Positions 38,679 through 46,875 of a stretch of DNA of 64,000 bases are shown one piece after another. The notes beneath the pieces were generated by a model. It had not been told where the DNA came from, ran no database searches, and saw nothing but the letters and a program-made list of their open reading frames with translations. Source of the stretch: Pedobacter frigoris. GTDB taxonomy: Bacteria; Bacteroidota; Bacteroidia; Sphingobacteriales; Sphingobacteriaceae. Where the stretch lies: positions 248,001 to 312,000 of the forward strand of contig NZ_SWBQ01000001.1 in assembly GCF_005116445.1 (NCBI RefSeq). The letters are read 5' to 3'. Every line of letters begins with the position of its first letter. Position 1 is the stretch's first letter. A program made the position numbers and the translations under genes.

Positions 38679-39563
38679 TTGAAAACTGTAATATTTTCAA
38701 TCATTTTAATGTGCGTTACTTCTGCTGCTTTTTCTCAGCAACAGAAATTCACAGTTTCTTTAAATACGGGACTATTCAGAGAAGACTTCAATTGGTCTAT
38801 CGCGGGTAATATGGATGGTAAAAATCCAAATGTTTTATCTGAACTGATATGGAAAAATTTAGAGGGAATCCAATACAACATCAATTCCAGCTATTTTTTG
38901 TCTTCTAAAATAGCCCTAAATGCCAGCTTCACATATGGTAGAATAAGTGAAGGGAAGGTTAACGACTCAGATTATTTAGAAGACAACAGAAAGCAATCTG
39001 TATTTGATGAATCCTTTTTGAGCAATAAAGGCTACCATCAAAGTGCAAATTTTAATGTGCTTATGAAGCGCGATTTAACCCGGAAAATAGCGGTAACTGC
39101 CTTATTCGGATATGATAATTTAGTTCAAAAACTCTATTTACTGGAAGATCCCAATCATCCTACTGATGAAAATTTAAACTCTTATTACAAAAATTCATGG
39201 GATGGATTGCAAATTGGTTTTGATGTAAGATATTCAATAGGTAAAGTTTCATTTTCAGGAGAAGCAAGAGCAGGGTATTATAAATATAACGCTATTGCAA
39301 ACTGGAATTTAGTCCCGAACTTTAAAAAGCCAATAAGCTTTGAACACAAAGCAAATGCCTATAAATATGGGGGCAGCTTGCATGTATCGTATTTAATAAC
39401 CAGGCAATTAGAAATCAACAGTGGCTTAGATTGTACTTACGGCGCAAGTTTAGCAGGAAGGGATTATGCGTATTTTACTGATGAGCGCACTGCTACCACA
39501 AAATTTAATGGTGCAGAGTTAAAAAGCAGCTTTGTTGAGCTAGGTTTGAGTTTTAATTTTTAA
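38679..39563 (+). CDS. Secreted beta-strand-rich protein, probable outer-membrane barrel
   Basis: TTG start followed by the signal peptide KTVIFSIILMCVTSAAFSQ. The 294-residue product is rich in alternating aromatic strands (GLQIGFDVRYSIGKVSFSGEARAGYY) and ends in FVELGLSFNF, the aromatic terminus typical of barrels. No family recognised. It follows the astacin gene by 65 bases but past a terminator, and it has a hairpin of its own at 39580-39602. Confidence 0.7.
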   Translation: MKTVIFSIILMCVTSAAFSQQQKFTVSLNTGLFREDFNWSIAGNMDGKNPNVLSELIWKNLEGIQYNINSSYFLSSKIALNASFTYGRISEGKVNDSDYLEDNRKQSVFDESFLSNKGYHQSANFNVLMKRDLTRKIAVTALFGYDNLVQKLYLLEDPNHPTDENLNSYYKNSWDGLQIGFDVRYSIGKVSFSGEARAGYYKYNAIANWNLVPNFKKPISFEHKANAYKYGGSLHVSYLITRQLEINSGLDCTYGASLAGRDYAYFTDERTATTKFNGAELKSSFVELGLSFNF

Positions 39564-39579
39564 ACCAATGCTGGAAGAT

Positions 39580-39602
39580 AGTTTACTTGTTGTAAACTTT
39601 TA
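39580..39602 (+). terminator. Probable terminator after the barrel gene
   Basis: Arms AGTTTAC (39580-39586) and GTAAACT (39592-39598) with a 5-base loop and a short T-run. Confidence 0.55.
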
Positions 39603-39696
39603 AGGTTAAAATCTGAGTATGCTTAGGCCTTTGGGAGTGAAATTTAATGAAAAGATAATATCTGCGTTGCATCCGGACTTTTTATAATACATCATC

Positions 39697-40023
39697 ATGT
39701 CAACGGCCAGGAACGGAGTCGTAGCCTATGATATCAATAACCTTAAAGGAAGTCTGGAATAGGCCTGTAGGCAATGCATTGGTTTATTCAGCGCCTTACA
39801 CCGGTTCTGAATCCGGAACAGTAGAGAGCTCTGTGGTGCTTCATCAGGGTAAATTACTTTTTGGTGCTTCTGATGGCTATTTTTACGTATTGGAGCAACA
39901 TTCAGGAAAAGTACTTAAGAAAATAAACCTCGGTGCACCGGTATTTGCAGATATAACCATAGATAAAGCATAGCATATATCGCGGACTTCGCAGGAAATG
40001 TTTATGCGATTGGTAATCTTTAA
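39697..40023 (+). pseudogene. Remnant of a PQQ-like beta-propeller protein (C-terminal part, frameshifted)
   Basis: Three reading frames together give one propeller C-terminus. ATG 39697 gives MSTARNGVVAYDINNLK, then a stop. A one-base shift near 39746-39755 brings in EVWNRPVGNALVYSAPY...HQGKLLFGASDGYFYVLEQHSGKVLKKINLGAPVFADITID. A second shift near 39966-39972 restores AYIADFAGNVYAIGNL and a stop at 40021. GxLLFGASDGYFYVL and FAGNVYAI are blade motifs of PQQ-like repeats. The N-terminal blades are absent from the window. It is clearly non-functional. Confidence 0.8.
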
Positions 40024-40036
40024 TTAAAAGTCATTT

Positions 40037-40082
40037 TTAAGAAGAGGATGACGAACGTAACTTTTCGACTGCCTCTTCTTAA
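40037..40082. repeat. Inverted repeat between two gene remnants
   Basis: Perfect arms TTAAGAAGAGG (40037-40047) and CCTCTTCTTAA (40072-40082) with a 24-base loop containing ATGACGAAC. It may be the old terminator of the propeller gene or a degenerate dispersed element. Confidence 0.6.
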
Positions 40083-40196
40083 TTAATGGGATGTAAGTTT
40101 TGTATTAGAAGCTGATATGCATTATTAATAAAAGTAACCTGCATCACTATAGGTTATCAAAATTTTTTAGTAATTTTCTTTTATCGAAAACAGTGC

Positions 40197-40640
40197 ATGA
40201 CTCATCCCCCAATTATGACATGCCGTTCTCTAATCTTAAGCATTCTGTTATTCTGTAGTCCAGTTGTTAGTATTGCCAAGGGCATCAACCTACCTGTATC
40301 TGAAAAAGCGAAGATTAACTTTTCTGGCATGATGCAGACACAGTTCAATTATTCATTGGATAAGGACATATACATTAAGGGATTACATCATTCTGGCGCT
40401 GAATGAATTTCCCACAACTCATTTTCAGTAAAGTGGGCAAGGCTGCAATTGAATGCTACGATCAACGACAGGATCAATGCGGTGATCCTGGTGAATTTTG
40501 GAGATTTCACAGGTAATCCCCAGAATAAGGTATTGGAGAATGCATTCATTAAGTACAGTATAAATGACTATGTGAATTTTCAATTCGGACAGTTCAGGCA
40601 ACAATTTGGACAGGAGGATAATTATCCGGTCGATCCAGAA
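40197..40640 (+). pseudogene. Remnant of a phosphate-selective-porin-like (OprP/OprO) outer-membrane protein, N-terminal part
   Basis: The signal peptide region LILSILLFCSPVVSIAKG is followed by INFSGMMQTQFNYSLD. A stop (TGA at 40404) interrupts the frame, which then continues in phase as SVKWARLQLNATINDRINAVILVNFGDF and VNFQFGQFRQQFGQEDNYPVD. The pattern of strand, ARL, periplasmic turn and GQF is that of porin O/P N-termini (usually 350-400 residues). The match stops near 40640, where sequence related to succinate dehydrogenase begins. An alternative is another OprP-like barrel. Confidence 0.7.
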
Positions 40641-40798
40641 AAAGAGCACTTTCTATGGTCATGAAAATGGACGAAGAGCAGTTTGGGCATTGCAGTAACA
40701 CAGAAGCCTGTGAAGTAGAATGTCCGCAAGGAATATCGGTATTGAATATAGCCAGAATGAACTGGGAGTATATGCTGAGTAGTGTTTTGAAAAAGTAA
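40640..40798 (+). pseudogene. C-terminal fragment of a succinate dehydrogenase/fumarate reductase iron-sulfur subunit
   Basis: The frame ending at TAA 40796-40798 encodes ALSMVMKMDEEQFGHCSNTEACEVECPQGISVLNIARMNWEYML. This matches the end of SdhB/FrdB, with cluster-ligand motif CxxxxxCxxxCP followed by the conserved GIS..NIARMN. Only about the last 50 of some 250 residues are present. An ATG at 40661 would allow a 45-residue product, but no promoter is apparent. It is fused directly behind the porin remnant. Confidence 0.75.
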
Positions 40799-40827
40799 AG
40801 AATGGTATTTTGCATTTATCTTAAACA

Positions 40828-40913
40828 CACTCGTACTTCTCGAACTCATGTGAGAGATCTCTTGAACTATACATAAACAAGAGATCTCTCACATGAGTTC
40901 GAGATGACGAGTG
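40828..40913. repeat. Dispersed hairpin element, copy 2 (near-perfect)
   Basis: Long near-perfect inverted repeat: the left arm (40828-40864) begins CACTCGTACTTCTCGAACTC and the right arm (40878-40913) ends GAGTTCGAGATGACGAGTG. They differ only around ACTT versus CAT, with a 13-base loop. It includes GAGATCTCTC as in copies 1 and 3. It lies just downstream of glyS on the minus strand and could also act as its transcription end. Confidence 0.85.
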
Positions 40914-40922
40914 CTTACAATA

Positions 40923-42404
40923 TTATCTCAACAATGTCTTCCAGCTTGTTTTGTTGCTGATCAGGTCGTACAGATCTTTGATTTCTATTCTCTGTTGCTC
41001 CATCGTATCACGGTGACGGATAGTCACTGTATCATCTTCTAGTGTCTGATGATCAATCGTTAAGCAAAAAGGAGTACCGATGGCATCTTGTCTGCGGTAG
41101 CGCTTGCCAATAGCATCTTTCTCTTCGTAAATACAGTTGAAGTCGAGCTTCAGGCTATCCATGACTTCTCTTGCTTTTTCAGGCAGGCCATCTTTTTTAG
41201 TCAATGGGAATATCGCTACTTTGATAGGGGCAAGGCATGGGTGCAACCGAAGTAATGTTCTGCTGTCCTGTCTTTCTTCTGTGCTCAGGTCTTCTTCTTC
41301 CAAAGCATTGATCAGCGTAAGCAGGAACATACGGTCCAGACCAATCGACGTCTCGATTACATAAGGCACATAGTTTCCGTAAGGCTTTCCGTTTTCATCA
41401 AGTTCAGCATCAAAATACTGCATTTTCTTACCAGAGAATTCCTGGTGCTGCGACAGATCGAAATCTGTACGGCTGTGGATACCTTCTACTTCTTTGAATC
41501 CGAATGGGAATTCAAATTCGATGTCAGTAGCAGCATTGGCGTAATGAGCCAACTTCACATGATCATGGTAACGGTATTTTTCGGCTGGTGTACCCAGCGC
41601 TTTATGCCATTTAAGACGTGCTTCTTTCCAGTATTCAAACCATTTTTTGTCCTCACCCGGACGCACAAAGAATTGCATTTCCATTTGTTCAAACTCACGC
41701 ATACGCATGATGAACTGGCGTGCGATCACTTCATTTCTGAATGCTTTTCCGATCTGGGCAATTCCGAAAGGGATTTTCATTCTTCCGGATTTTTGAACGT
41801 TCAGGAAGTTAACAAAGATACCCTGGGCAGTCTCCGGTCTTAAATATACTTCTTCAGAACCTTCGGCCATGGCACCAAACTGTGTGCTGAACATCAGGTT
41901 GAACTGACGTACATCTGTCCAGTTTTTAGTTCCGCTTACCGGGCAGGCAATCTCATGTTCCTCTATAAGTGTTTTTAACTGTGGAAGGTCTTCTGCCTTA
42001 AGGGCATCATCCATATCAGTTTGCAGCTTTGCAGCCTTATCAGTTTTACCGTCTTTTTCATAACGGGCTATTTTGTCTTCCAGTAGTTGATCGGCACGAT
42101 AGCGTTTTTTAGAATCTTTATTGTCGATCATGGGATCGTTAAACCCATCAACGTGACCACTGGCTTTCCAGATTTTTGGATGCATAAAAATTGCAGAATC
42201 AATACCTACAATGTTTTCATGCATTTGTACCATGGCTTTCCACCAATAAGTTTTGATGTTGTTCTTCAATTCAGCACCTAACTGCCCGTAATCGTATACA
42301 GCACTTAGTCCATCATATATTTCGCTGCCCTGAAATACAAAACCATATTCCTTTGCGTGTGATATTACATTTTTAAATTGCTCGTCGTTAGTATTTTTTG
42401 CCAT
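40923..42404 (-). CDS. glyS: Glycine--tRNA ligase (homodimeric class II)
   Basis: Attaches glycine to tRNA-Gly. Class II motifs are seen in RPETAQGIFVNFLNVQKSGRMKIPFGIAQIGKAFRNE, the motif 2 loop RMREFEQMEMQFFV, and motif 3 ETSIGLDRMFL. At 493 residues it is the single-chain (eukaryote/archaea-like) glycine enzyme used by Bacteroidota. The anticodon-binding domain covers about 395-493. The -7 box TAAGTTTG (42412-42419) lies only 7 bases before the ATG. Confidence 0.97.
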   Translation of the reverse strand: MAKNTNDEQFKNVISHAKEYGFVFQGSEIYDGLSAVYDYGQLGAELKNNIKTYWWKAMVQMHENIVGIDSAIFMHPKIWKASGHVDGFNDPMIDNKDSKKRYRADQLLEDKIARYEKDGKTDKAAKLQTDMDDALKAEDLPQLKTLIEEHEIACPVSGTKNWTDVRQFNLMFSTQFGAMAEGSEEVYLRPETAQGIFVNFLNVQKSGRMKIPFGIAQIGKAFRNEVIARQFIMRMREFEQMEMQFFVRPGEDKKWFEYWKEARLKWHKALGTPAEKYRYHDHVKLAHYANAATDIEFEFPFGFKEVEGIHSRTDFDLSQHQEFSGKKMQYFDAELDENGKPYGNYVPYVIETSIGLDRMFLLTLINALEEEDLSTEERQDSRTLLRLHPCLAPIKVAIFPLTKKDGLPEKAREVMDSLKLDFNCIYEEKDAIGKRYRRQDAIGTPFCLTIDHQTLEDDTVTIRHRDTMEQQRIEIKDLYDLISNKTSWKTLLR

Positions 42405-42411
42405 AATGGTG

Positions 42412-42419
42412 CAAACTTA
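42412..42419 (-). promoter_or_regulatory. glyS -7 box, close to the start codon
   Basis: TAAGTTTG on the minus strand, an exact TAnnTTTG match, ends 7 bases before the glyS ATG, so the transcript probably has almost no leader. Confidence 0.55.
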
Positions 42420-42474
42420 GATAAAATATTTTAATGGTTTTCATGAATGCAAGCGTGATTTTTCTACTTTTGAA

Positions 42475-42482
42475 GGAGATCT
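42475..42482 (+). promoter_or_regulatory. gldA -7 box
   Basis: TACTTTTG matches TAnnTTTG and lies 27 bases before the TTG start. No -33 TTTG at the usual distance was found. Confidence 0.4.
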
Positions 42483-42509
42483 CATCAGCGAACGTAAAAT
42501 TTAATTCAA

Positions 42510-43217
42510 TTGAGCATTAAGGTACAACATTTAAGTAAATATTACGACAAGCAAAAGGCTGTTGATGCGATTAGTTTTGAGGCCGGTCCAGGTAAGATAC
42601 TTGGATTTCTGGGGCCGAATGGCGCAGGGAAGTCTACCACCATGAAAATGCTCACAGGTTACTTACAACCCAGTTCCGGCTCAGCGCAGCTCTGCGGATA
42701 TGATACACAATCTCAAAGTCTCGAAGTAAAGCGTGTGCTGGGGTATTTGCCAGAGCATACACCATTATATGCAGACATGTATGTAAAGGAATTTCTGACC
42801 TTCGTGGCCAATACTTACGGACTTAAAGATGTCAGCAAAAAAGTGCAGGATACCGTAGAATTGGTCGGACTGTCTGCTGAACAACACAAAAAAATCCAGA
42901 TGTTGTCTAAAGGCTACAAACAGCGTGTCGGCCTTGCACAGGCAATCATCCACGATCCGGAGGTGCTGATACTGGATGAACCGACTTCAGGTCTTGATCC
43001 CAATCAGCTTACCGACATCAGGGAACTGATCAAGAAACTGGGTAGGAATAAAACGGTTATACTTTCTACGCATATCATGCAGGAAGTAGAAGCAATATGT
43101 GACATAGTGATCATCATCAATAAAGGGCAGATTGTAGCAAATGCTACCATTGCTGAACTCCGGGAAACACATCAGCTCCAGTCATTAGAAGAAATATTCA
43201 GGAAGCTTACTTCTTGA
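42510..43217 (+). CDS. gldA: Gliding-associated ABC transporter ATP-binding subunit (GldA-type)
   Basis: ATPase of the GldAFG ABC complex needed for gliding in related bacteria. The start is TTG. Motifs are Walker A GPNGAGKST (about 36), the signature LSKGYKQRVGLAQAI, Walker B VLILDEPTSGLDPNQ, and the switch His in STHIMQEVEAI. VGYLPEHTPLY resembles GldA closely. At 235 residues it lacks the roughly 60-residue tail of longer GldA proteins. The permease and auxiliary subunits gldF and gldG are 4.2 kb downstream on the same strand, separated by four other genes. Confidence 0.85.
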   Translation: MSIKVQHLSKYYDKQKAVDAISFEAGPGKILGFLGPNGAGKSTTMKMLTGYLQPSSGSAQLCGYDTQSQSLEVKRVLGYLPEHTPLYADMYVKEFLTFVANTYGLKDVSKKVQDTVELVGLSAEQHKKIQMLSKGYKQRVGLAQAIIHDPEVLILDEPTSGLDPNQLTDIRELIKKLGRNKTVILSTHIMQEVEAICDIVIIINKGQIVANATIAELRETHQLQSLEEIFRKLTS

Positions 43218-43528
43218 TCACTGTGTATAGTCAATTTAAAATTAAATCTATAACCTGTATAGCTATATAGGGATAAGACATTATAGCAGTTGAGCTGCTA
43301 TTTTCTCTTGCTTTTGTCTTGCTCAAGCAAGAAAAACCCAAGTTTTCGTCAATAGTCTAGCCAAATGAAATTAAAGAGAAGAATATAACCCTTTAGGTAA
43401 GAGACATAAAAGTAAAGGCTAAGGATTGGTCACAGGATTGGGTTACACTTTTTAGAATTTTCTTTCGAGATGTTTGTAACGATTGGCAGCATTTTTGCGT
43501 CTAAGCCATAAATTAAATAATTAATCAC
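43218..43528. other. Spacer between gldA and the first barrel gene, with a hairpin
   Basis: No gene in 311 bases. A 7-base hairpin (ATAGCAG 43283-43289, CTGCTAT 43295-43301) followed by TTTCTCTT is a plausible gldA terminator. A second weak hairpin CTTGC/GCAAG follows. The remainder is AT-rich and presumably holds the promoter of the barrel gene. Confidence 0.45.
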
Positions 43529-44056
43529 ATGAAAAAATTATTATTACTAACAGCAGTTGCAGGTTTATTTGCGTTTTCTAGTGTAAATGCACAAACTAAA
43601 GCTCCTAAATTAAGTGTAGGCGCTGAATTCGCTTTCCCAATGGGAGATTTTGGTGATGTAGCAGATTTCGGTTTTGGCGGTTCATTACAGTATCAACACC
43701 CTGTTGCAGCAAATTTATTGTTAACTGGTAGCGCTGGCTATACAAATTTTAAATTTAAAGATTATGACGTTGCAGGTGTAACTATTAAAGGCGGAAATTC
43801 TGCGGCTATTCCGGTTAAAGCTGGTGCCAGATACTATTTCGGTGAAAACTTCTTTGCAGCAGGGGAACTAGGTGCTGCATTTCCTACTAAGGATGGAGGT
43901 TCAACAGCATTTGTTTACACCCCAGGTATTGGTGTTGACTTTGCAGTAGCTGATAAAGGTTCGGTCGAATTAGGAGCACGCTATGAAGCTTGGTCGGCTA
44001 ACTCGTCAACCAGCGGTTTCATTGGTTTAAGACTAGCTTATAACATCGGTTTATAG
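43529..44056 (+). CDS. Small outer-membrane beta-barrel protein
   Basis: The signal peptide MKKLLLLTAVAGLFAFSSVNAQ is followed by an eight-strand-like pattern: LSVGAEFAFPMGDFGDVADFGFGGSLQY, PVKAGARYYFGENFFAAGELG, and the C-terminus FIGLRLAYNIGL. At 175 residues it has exactly the length of its paralogue at 46876-47403, with which it shares the frame EFAFPxGDFGD..xFGFGGS.xYxHPV. A good terminator follows. The two paralogues bracket the AAA/TPR gene pair. Confidence 0.85.
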   Translation: MKKLLLLTAVAGLFAFSSVNAQTKAPKLSVGAEFAFPMGDFGDVADFGFGGSLQYQHPVAANLLLTGSAGYTNFKFKDYDVAGVTIKGGNSAAIPVKAGARYYFGENFFAAGELGAAFPTKDGGSTAFVYTPGIGVDFAVADKGSVELGARYEAWSANSSTSGFIGLRLAYNIGL

Positions 44057-44075
44057 TTATCTACCTCTAATATTG

Positions 44076-44110
44076 AAAAGGCTTTCGGAATATCCGGAGG
44101 CCTTTTTTTA
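44076..44110 (+). terminator. Terminator after the first barrel gene
   Basis: Two-part hairpin (AAAAGGC with GGCCTTTT, and inner TTTCGGA with TCCGGA) followed by a T-run. Confidence 0.85.
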
Positions 44111-44234
44111 TGTTACTTTTATTTTTAACAGATTACTGAAATGTGTTCAGGCATTAAAGTAAACCCTTCATATTGTTTTGAATATAACAAATCTAATGAT
44201 AGATTTGGTTGTTTAGAGAAACATTAGATTGAAC

Positions 44235-45545
44235 ATGGACGATAATACAATTGACAGTTTAAGACAGGCTTTAGAGCATTCTCCTGGCAATATTCCGTTA
44301 AAGCACTTAATAGCCGAAACCTTATTGGCATTAAACAGGCTTGATGAAGCAGAATCTGAATACAAATCTCTTCTAAAGACAGCTAACGATGTGAAGTCTA
44401 AAGTTGGACTTGCAAAAGTTTACTTTAAGAAAGCGAGCTATTCAGCATGCAACGTGATTTTAGAGGAAGTTATTGAAAACGGAACTCATGATGTTGAGGT
44501 GTTTACGTTGTATGCAAAAGGCCTGTTGAAAGAAAACTCACCATCAAAGGCCATGGATGCTTATAAAAAAGCGCTGACCATAGACCCAAAGTACTTTGAC
44601 GAAGAACTTGACAATCAATTGCGTTCAAGAGGAACTCAGGACATTCAATATGCAGAAGAGGAAGAAGATGACAACCGGTTTTTACAGAAGCCAAATGTAA
44701 ATTTCAGTGATGTAGGAGGAATGGATGCGGTAAAAAAGGAAATAGAGCTTAAAATTATAAAGCCGTTGCTTCACCCTGAGCTTTATAAAGCTTATGGAAA
44801 AAAAATCGGTGGAGGGATTTTGCTTTATGGCCCTCCAGGCTGCGGTAAAACATTTATAGCGAAGGCTACTGCTGGGCAAGTTGATGCTAAATTTATCAGC
44901 GTGAGCCTGAATGATATTTTAGACATGTGGATTGGCAATAGCGAAAAGAACCTTCATGAGATATTTGAACTGGCGAGAAACAACACTCCGTGTGTATTGT
45001 TCATCGATGAGATAGATGCTTTAGGTGCCAGCAGGAGCGACATGAAGCAGTCGGCCGGCAGACATCTGATTAACCAGTTTCTACAGGAATTGGATGGAAT
45101 CGACCATACAAATGAGGGCGTTTTGGTCATCGGGGCAACCAACACTCCCTGGAGCTTAGACCCGGCGTTCAGGCGTCCGGGGAGATTTGACAGGATTGTA
45201 TTTGTGCCGCCGCCTGATGCAAGTACAAGGGAATCCATCTTGCGGCTGAAACTTAACAATAAACCTACCGGCACGATAGATCTTCAAAATATAGCGAAGA
45301 AAGCAGAACACTATTCTGGAGCCGACATCGATGCCATCATTGATATTGCCATTGAACAGAAGCTTGAAGCCTCATTTATAGATGGCATTCCAAAGCCCCT
45401 GGAAACACAGGATTTGATAAATGCTTTGAAAAAACATAAACCCAGCACGCAGGAGTGGTTTTCCACAGCTAAGAATTTTGCCATGTTTGCAAATGATTCA
45501 GGGCTATACGATGACATACTAAACTATTTGAGAATTAAAAAGTAA
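44235..45545 (+). CDS. TPR-AAA ATPase (Cdc48/Vps4-like AAA module)
   Basis: Cytosolic ATPase with an N-terminal TPR-like helical region (about 1-125: LKHLIAETLLALNRLDEAESEYKSLL), then an acidic linker and a single AAA domain. Walker A is GPPGCGKT (about 199), Walker B LFIDEIDALG (about 256), and the SRH/arginine finger TNTPWSLDPAFRRPGRFDR. The end has the KPSTQEWF...A.N.A.FAN..G.YDDIL motif, like bacterial relatives of the classic AAA clade. ATG 44235 is chosen; TTG 44229 is an alternative. The next gene, a TPR membrane protein, starts one base after the stop, so they are translationally coupled. Role unknown, probably remodelling a membrane-linked complex. Confidence 0.9.
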   Translation: MDDNTIDSLRQALEHSPGNIPLKHLIAETLLALNRLDEAESEYKSLLKTANDVKSKVGLAKVYFKKASYSACNVILEEVIENGTHDVEVFTLYAKGLLKENSPSKAMDAYKKALTIDPKYFDEELDNQLRSRGTQDIQYAEEEEDDNRFLQKPNVNFSDVGGMDAVKKEIELKIIKPLLHPELYKAYGKKIGGGILLYGPPGCGKTFIAKATAGQVDAKFISVSLNDILDMWIGNSEKNLHEIFELARNNTPCVLFIDEIDALGASRSDMKQSAGRHLINQFLQELDGIDHTNEGVLVIGATNTPWSLDPAFRRPGRFDRIVFVPPPDASTRESILRLKLNNKPTGTIDLQNIAKKAEHYSGADIDAIIDIAIEQKLEASFIDGIPKPLETQDLINALKKHKPSTQEWFSTAKNFAMFANDSGLYDDILNYLRIKK

Positions 45546-45546
45546 C

Positions 45547-46806
45547 ATGGCAGAAGACAATAGGCTATTAAAAGTTGAGATTTTAATTCAACAACAAAAA
45601 TTTGGAGAAGCTGAGAAGTTTCTTGCCGACTTGCTGTCAGAAGATGCAAGCAATATTTATTTTTTGTCATTGCTCGCGGAAGTTAAGTTACAGCAGGAAA
45701 AATTTGACGAAGCAAATCGCATCATTGATAATGCGATCGGTGCATCACCAGATCACCCACAGTTATTTTACATCAAATCCCGCATTGCAATACATCAGGA
45801 TGATTTAACCGGGGCCGAAAAACACATCAATCAAGCGATCTCCATCTATCCGTATGAAGCTGCCTATTTTGCTTTGTTAGCCAATATCAATTTGGCGCGT
45901 AAGCAGTTTGAAGAAGCATTGGAAAGGGCCAACCAGGCATTGGAGATTGATGCAGAAAACTTACAAGCATTAAATGTAAGAAGTACTGCATTGATAAAAT
46001 TGAACAGAAGTGAAGAGTCTTTTGAAACCATCGAAGGGGCTTTAAGAGAAGATCCGAACAATGCGTACACACATGCCAATTATGGTTGGGGTTTGCTTGA
46101 GAAAGGTGATCATAAAAAGGCACTGGAGCATTATAAGGAGGCTTTAAAGAATGATCCGACATTTGAGTACGCTCAAGTTGGAATGCTGGAGGCACTGAAA
46201 GCGAACAATCCGGTATACAGGGTTTTTGTTAAGTACTCATTTTGGATTGGTAACCTGACAGCTAAATATCAATGGGGCGTGCTGATTGGATTTTACATAG
46301 TTACTAACGTATTGAGGTCGGTTGCTCGCAATAATGAGACCCTGGGTCCATATCTGATGCCCCTGGTTATTGTACTGGCACTCATCGCATTCTCAACCTG
46401 GATCATTACTCCCGTAAGCAACTTGTTTTTACGATTCAACAAATACGGACAGTTGCTGCTTGACAGAAAGCAAAAAATGAGTTCAAACTTTGTTGCGGCA
46501 AGTTTGAGTGTGTTTCTCGCAGGGTTGTTGTCATATTTTATACTGTCAGACGAAAGATTTTTAGTTGTAGCGATTTTTGGATTTGCGATGATGGTGCCAT
46601 TTAGTGTGATGTTTTCGCCCTCCAAAAATAAAAACTCATTGTTGATCTATGCCTCTTCTATGGCATTGGTAGGTGTTTTGGCAATTTCCATAACGTTTTC
46701 TACGAACAACATGTTTAACATCATGACATCTGTTTTTATTTTTGGGTTTGTGATTTTTCAATGGGTTGCAAACTATCTGATCATTAAAGAAGATAGTTAT
46801 AGTTGA
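45547..46806 (+). CDS. TPR protein with C-terminal membrane domain
   Basis: About residues 1-225 are tandem TPRs (AEKFLADLLSEDASNIYFLSLLAEVKL, then LERANQALEIDAENLQALNVRS and HYKEALKNDPTFEYAQ). Residues about 230-419 contain five or six hydrophobic helices. The two parts suggest a membrane anchor that presents a TPR scaffold to the adjacent TPR-AAA ATPase, whose stop is one base upstream. No known family name. It is probably the partner and substrate recruiter of the ATPase (inference). Confidence 0.8.
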   Translation: MAEDNRLLKVEILIQQQKFGEAEKFLADLLSEDASNIYFLSLLAEVKLQQEKFDEANRIIDNAIGASPDHPQLFYIKSRIAIHQDDLTGAEKHINQAISIYPYEAAYFALLANINLARKQFEEALERANQALEIDAENLQALNVRSTALIKLNRSEESFETIEGALREDPNNAYTHANYGWGLLEKGDHKKALEHYKEALKNDPTFEYAQVGMLEALKANNPVYRVFVKYSFWIGNLTAKYQWGVLIGFYIVTNVLRSVARNNETLGPYLMPLVIVLALIAFSTWIITPVSNLFLRFNKYGQLLLDRKQKMSSNFVAASLSVFLAGLLSYFILSDERFLVVAIFGFAMMVPFSVMFSPSKNKNSLLIYASSMALVGVLAISITFSTNNMFNIMTSVFIFGFVIFQWVANYLIIKEDSYS

Positions 46807-46875
46807 TCGTTTGAAGTCTTTTATGTGCTTAATTTTTTATAATATCGCTGATTATTTAAAAATCCCCTAGAGAAA

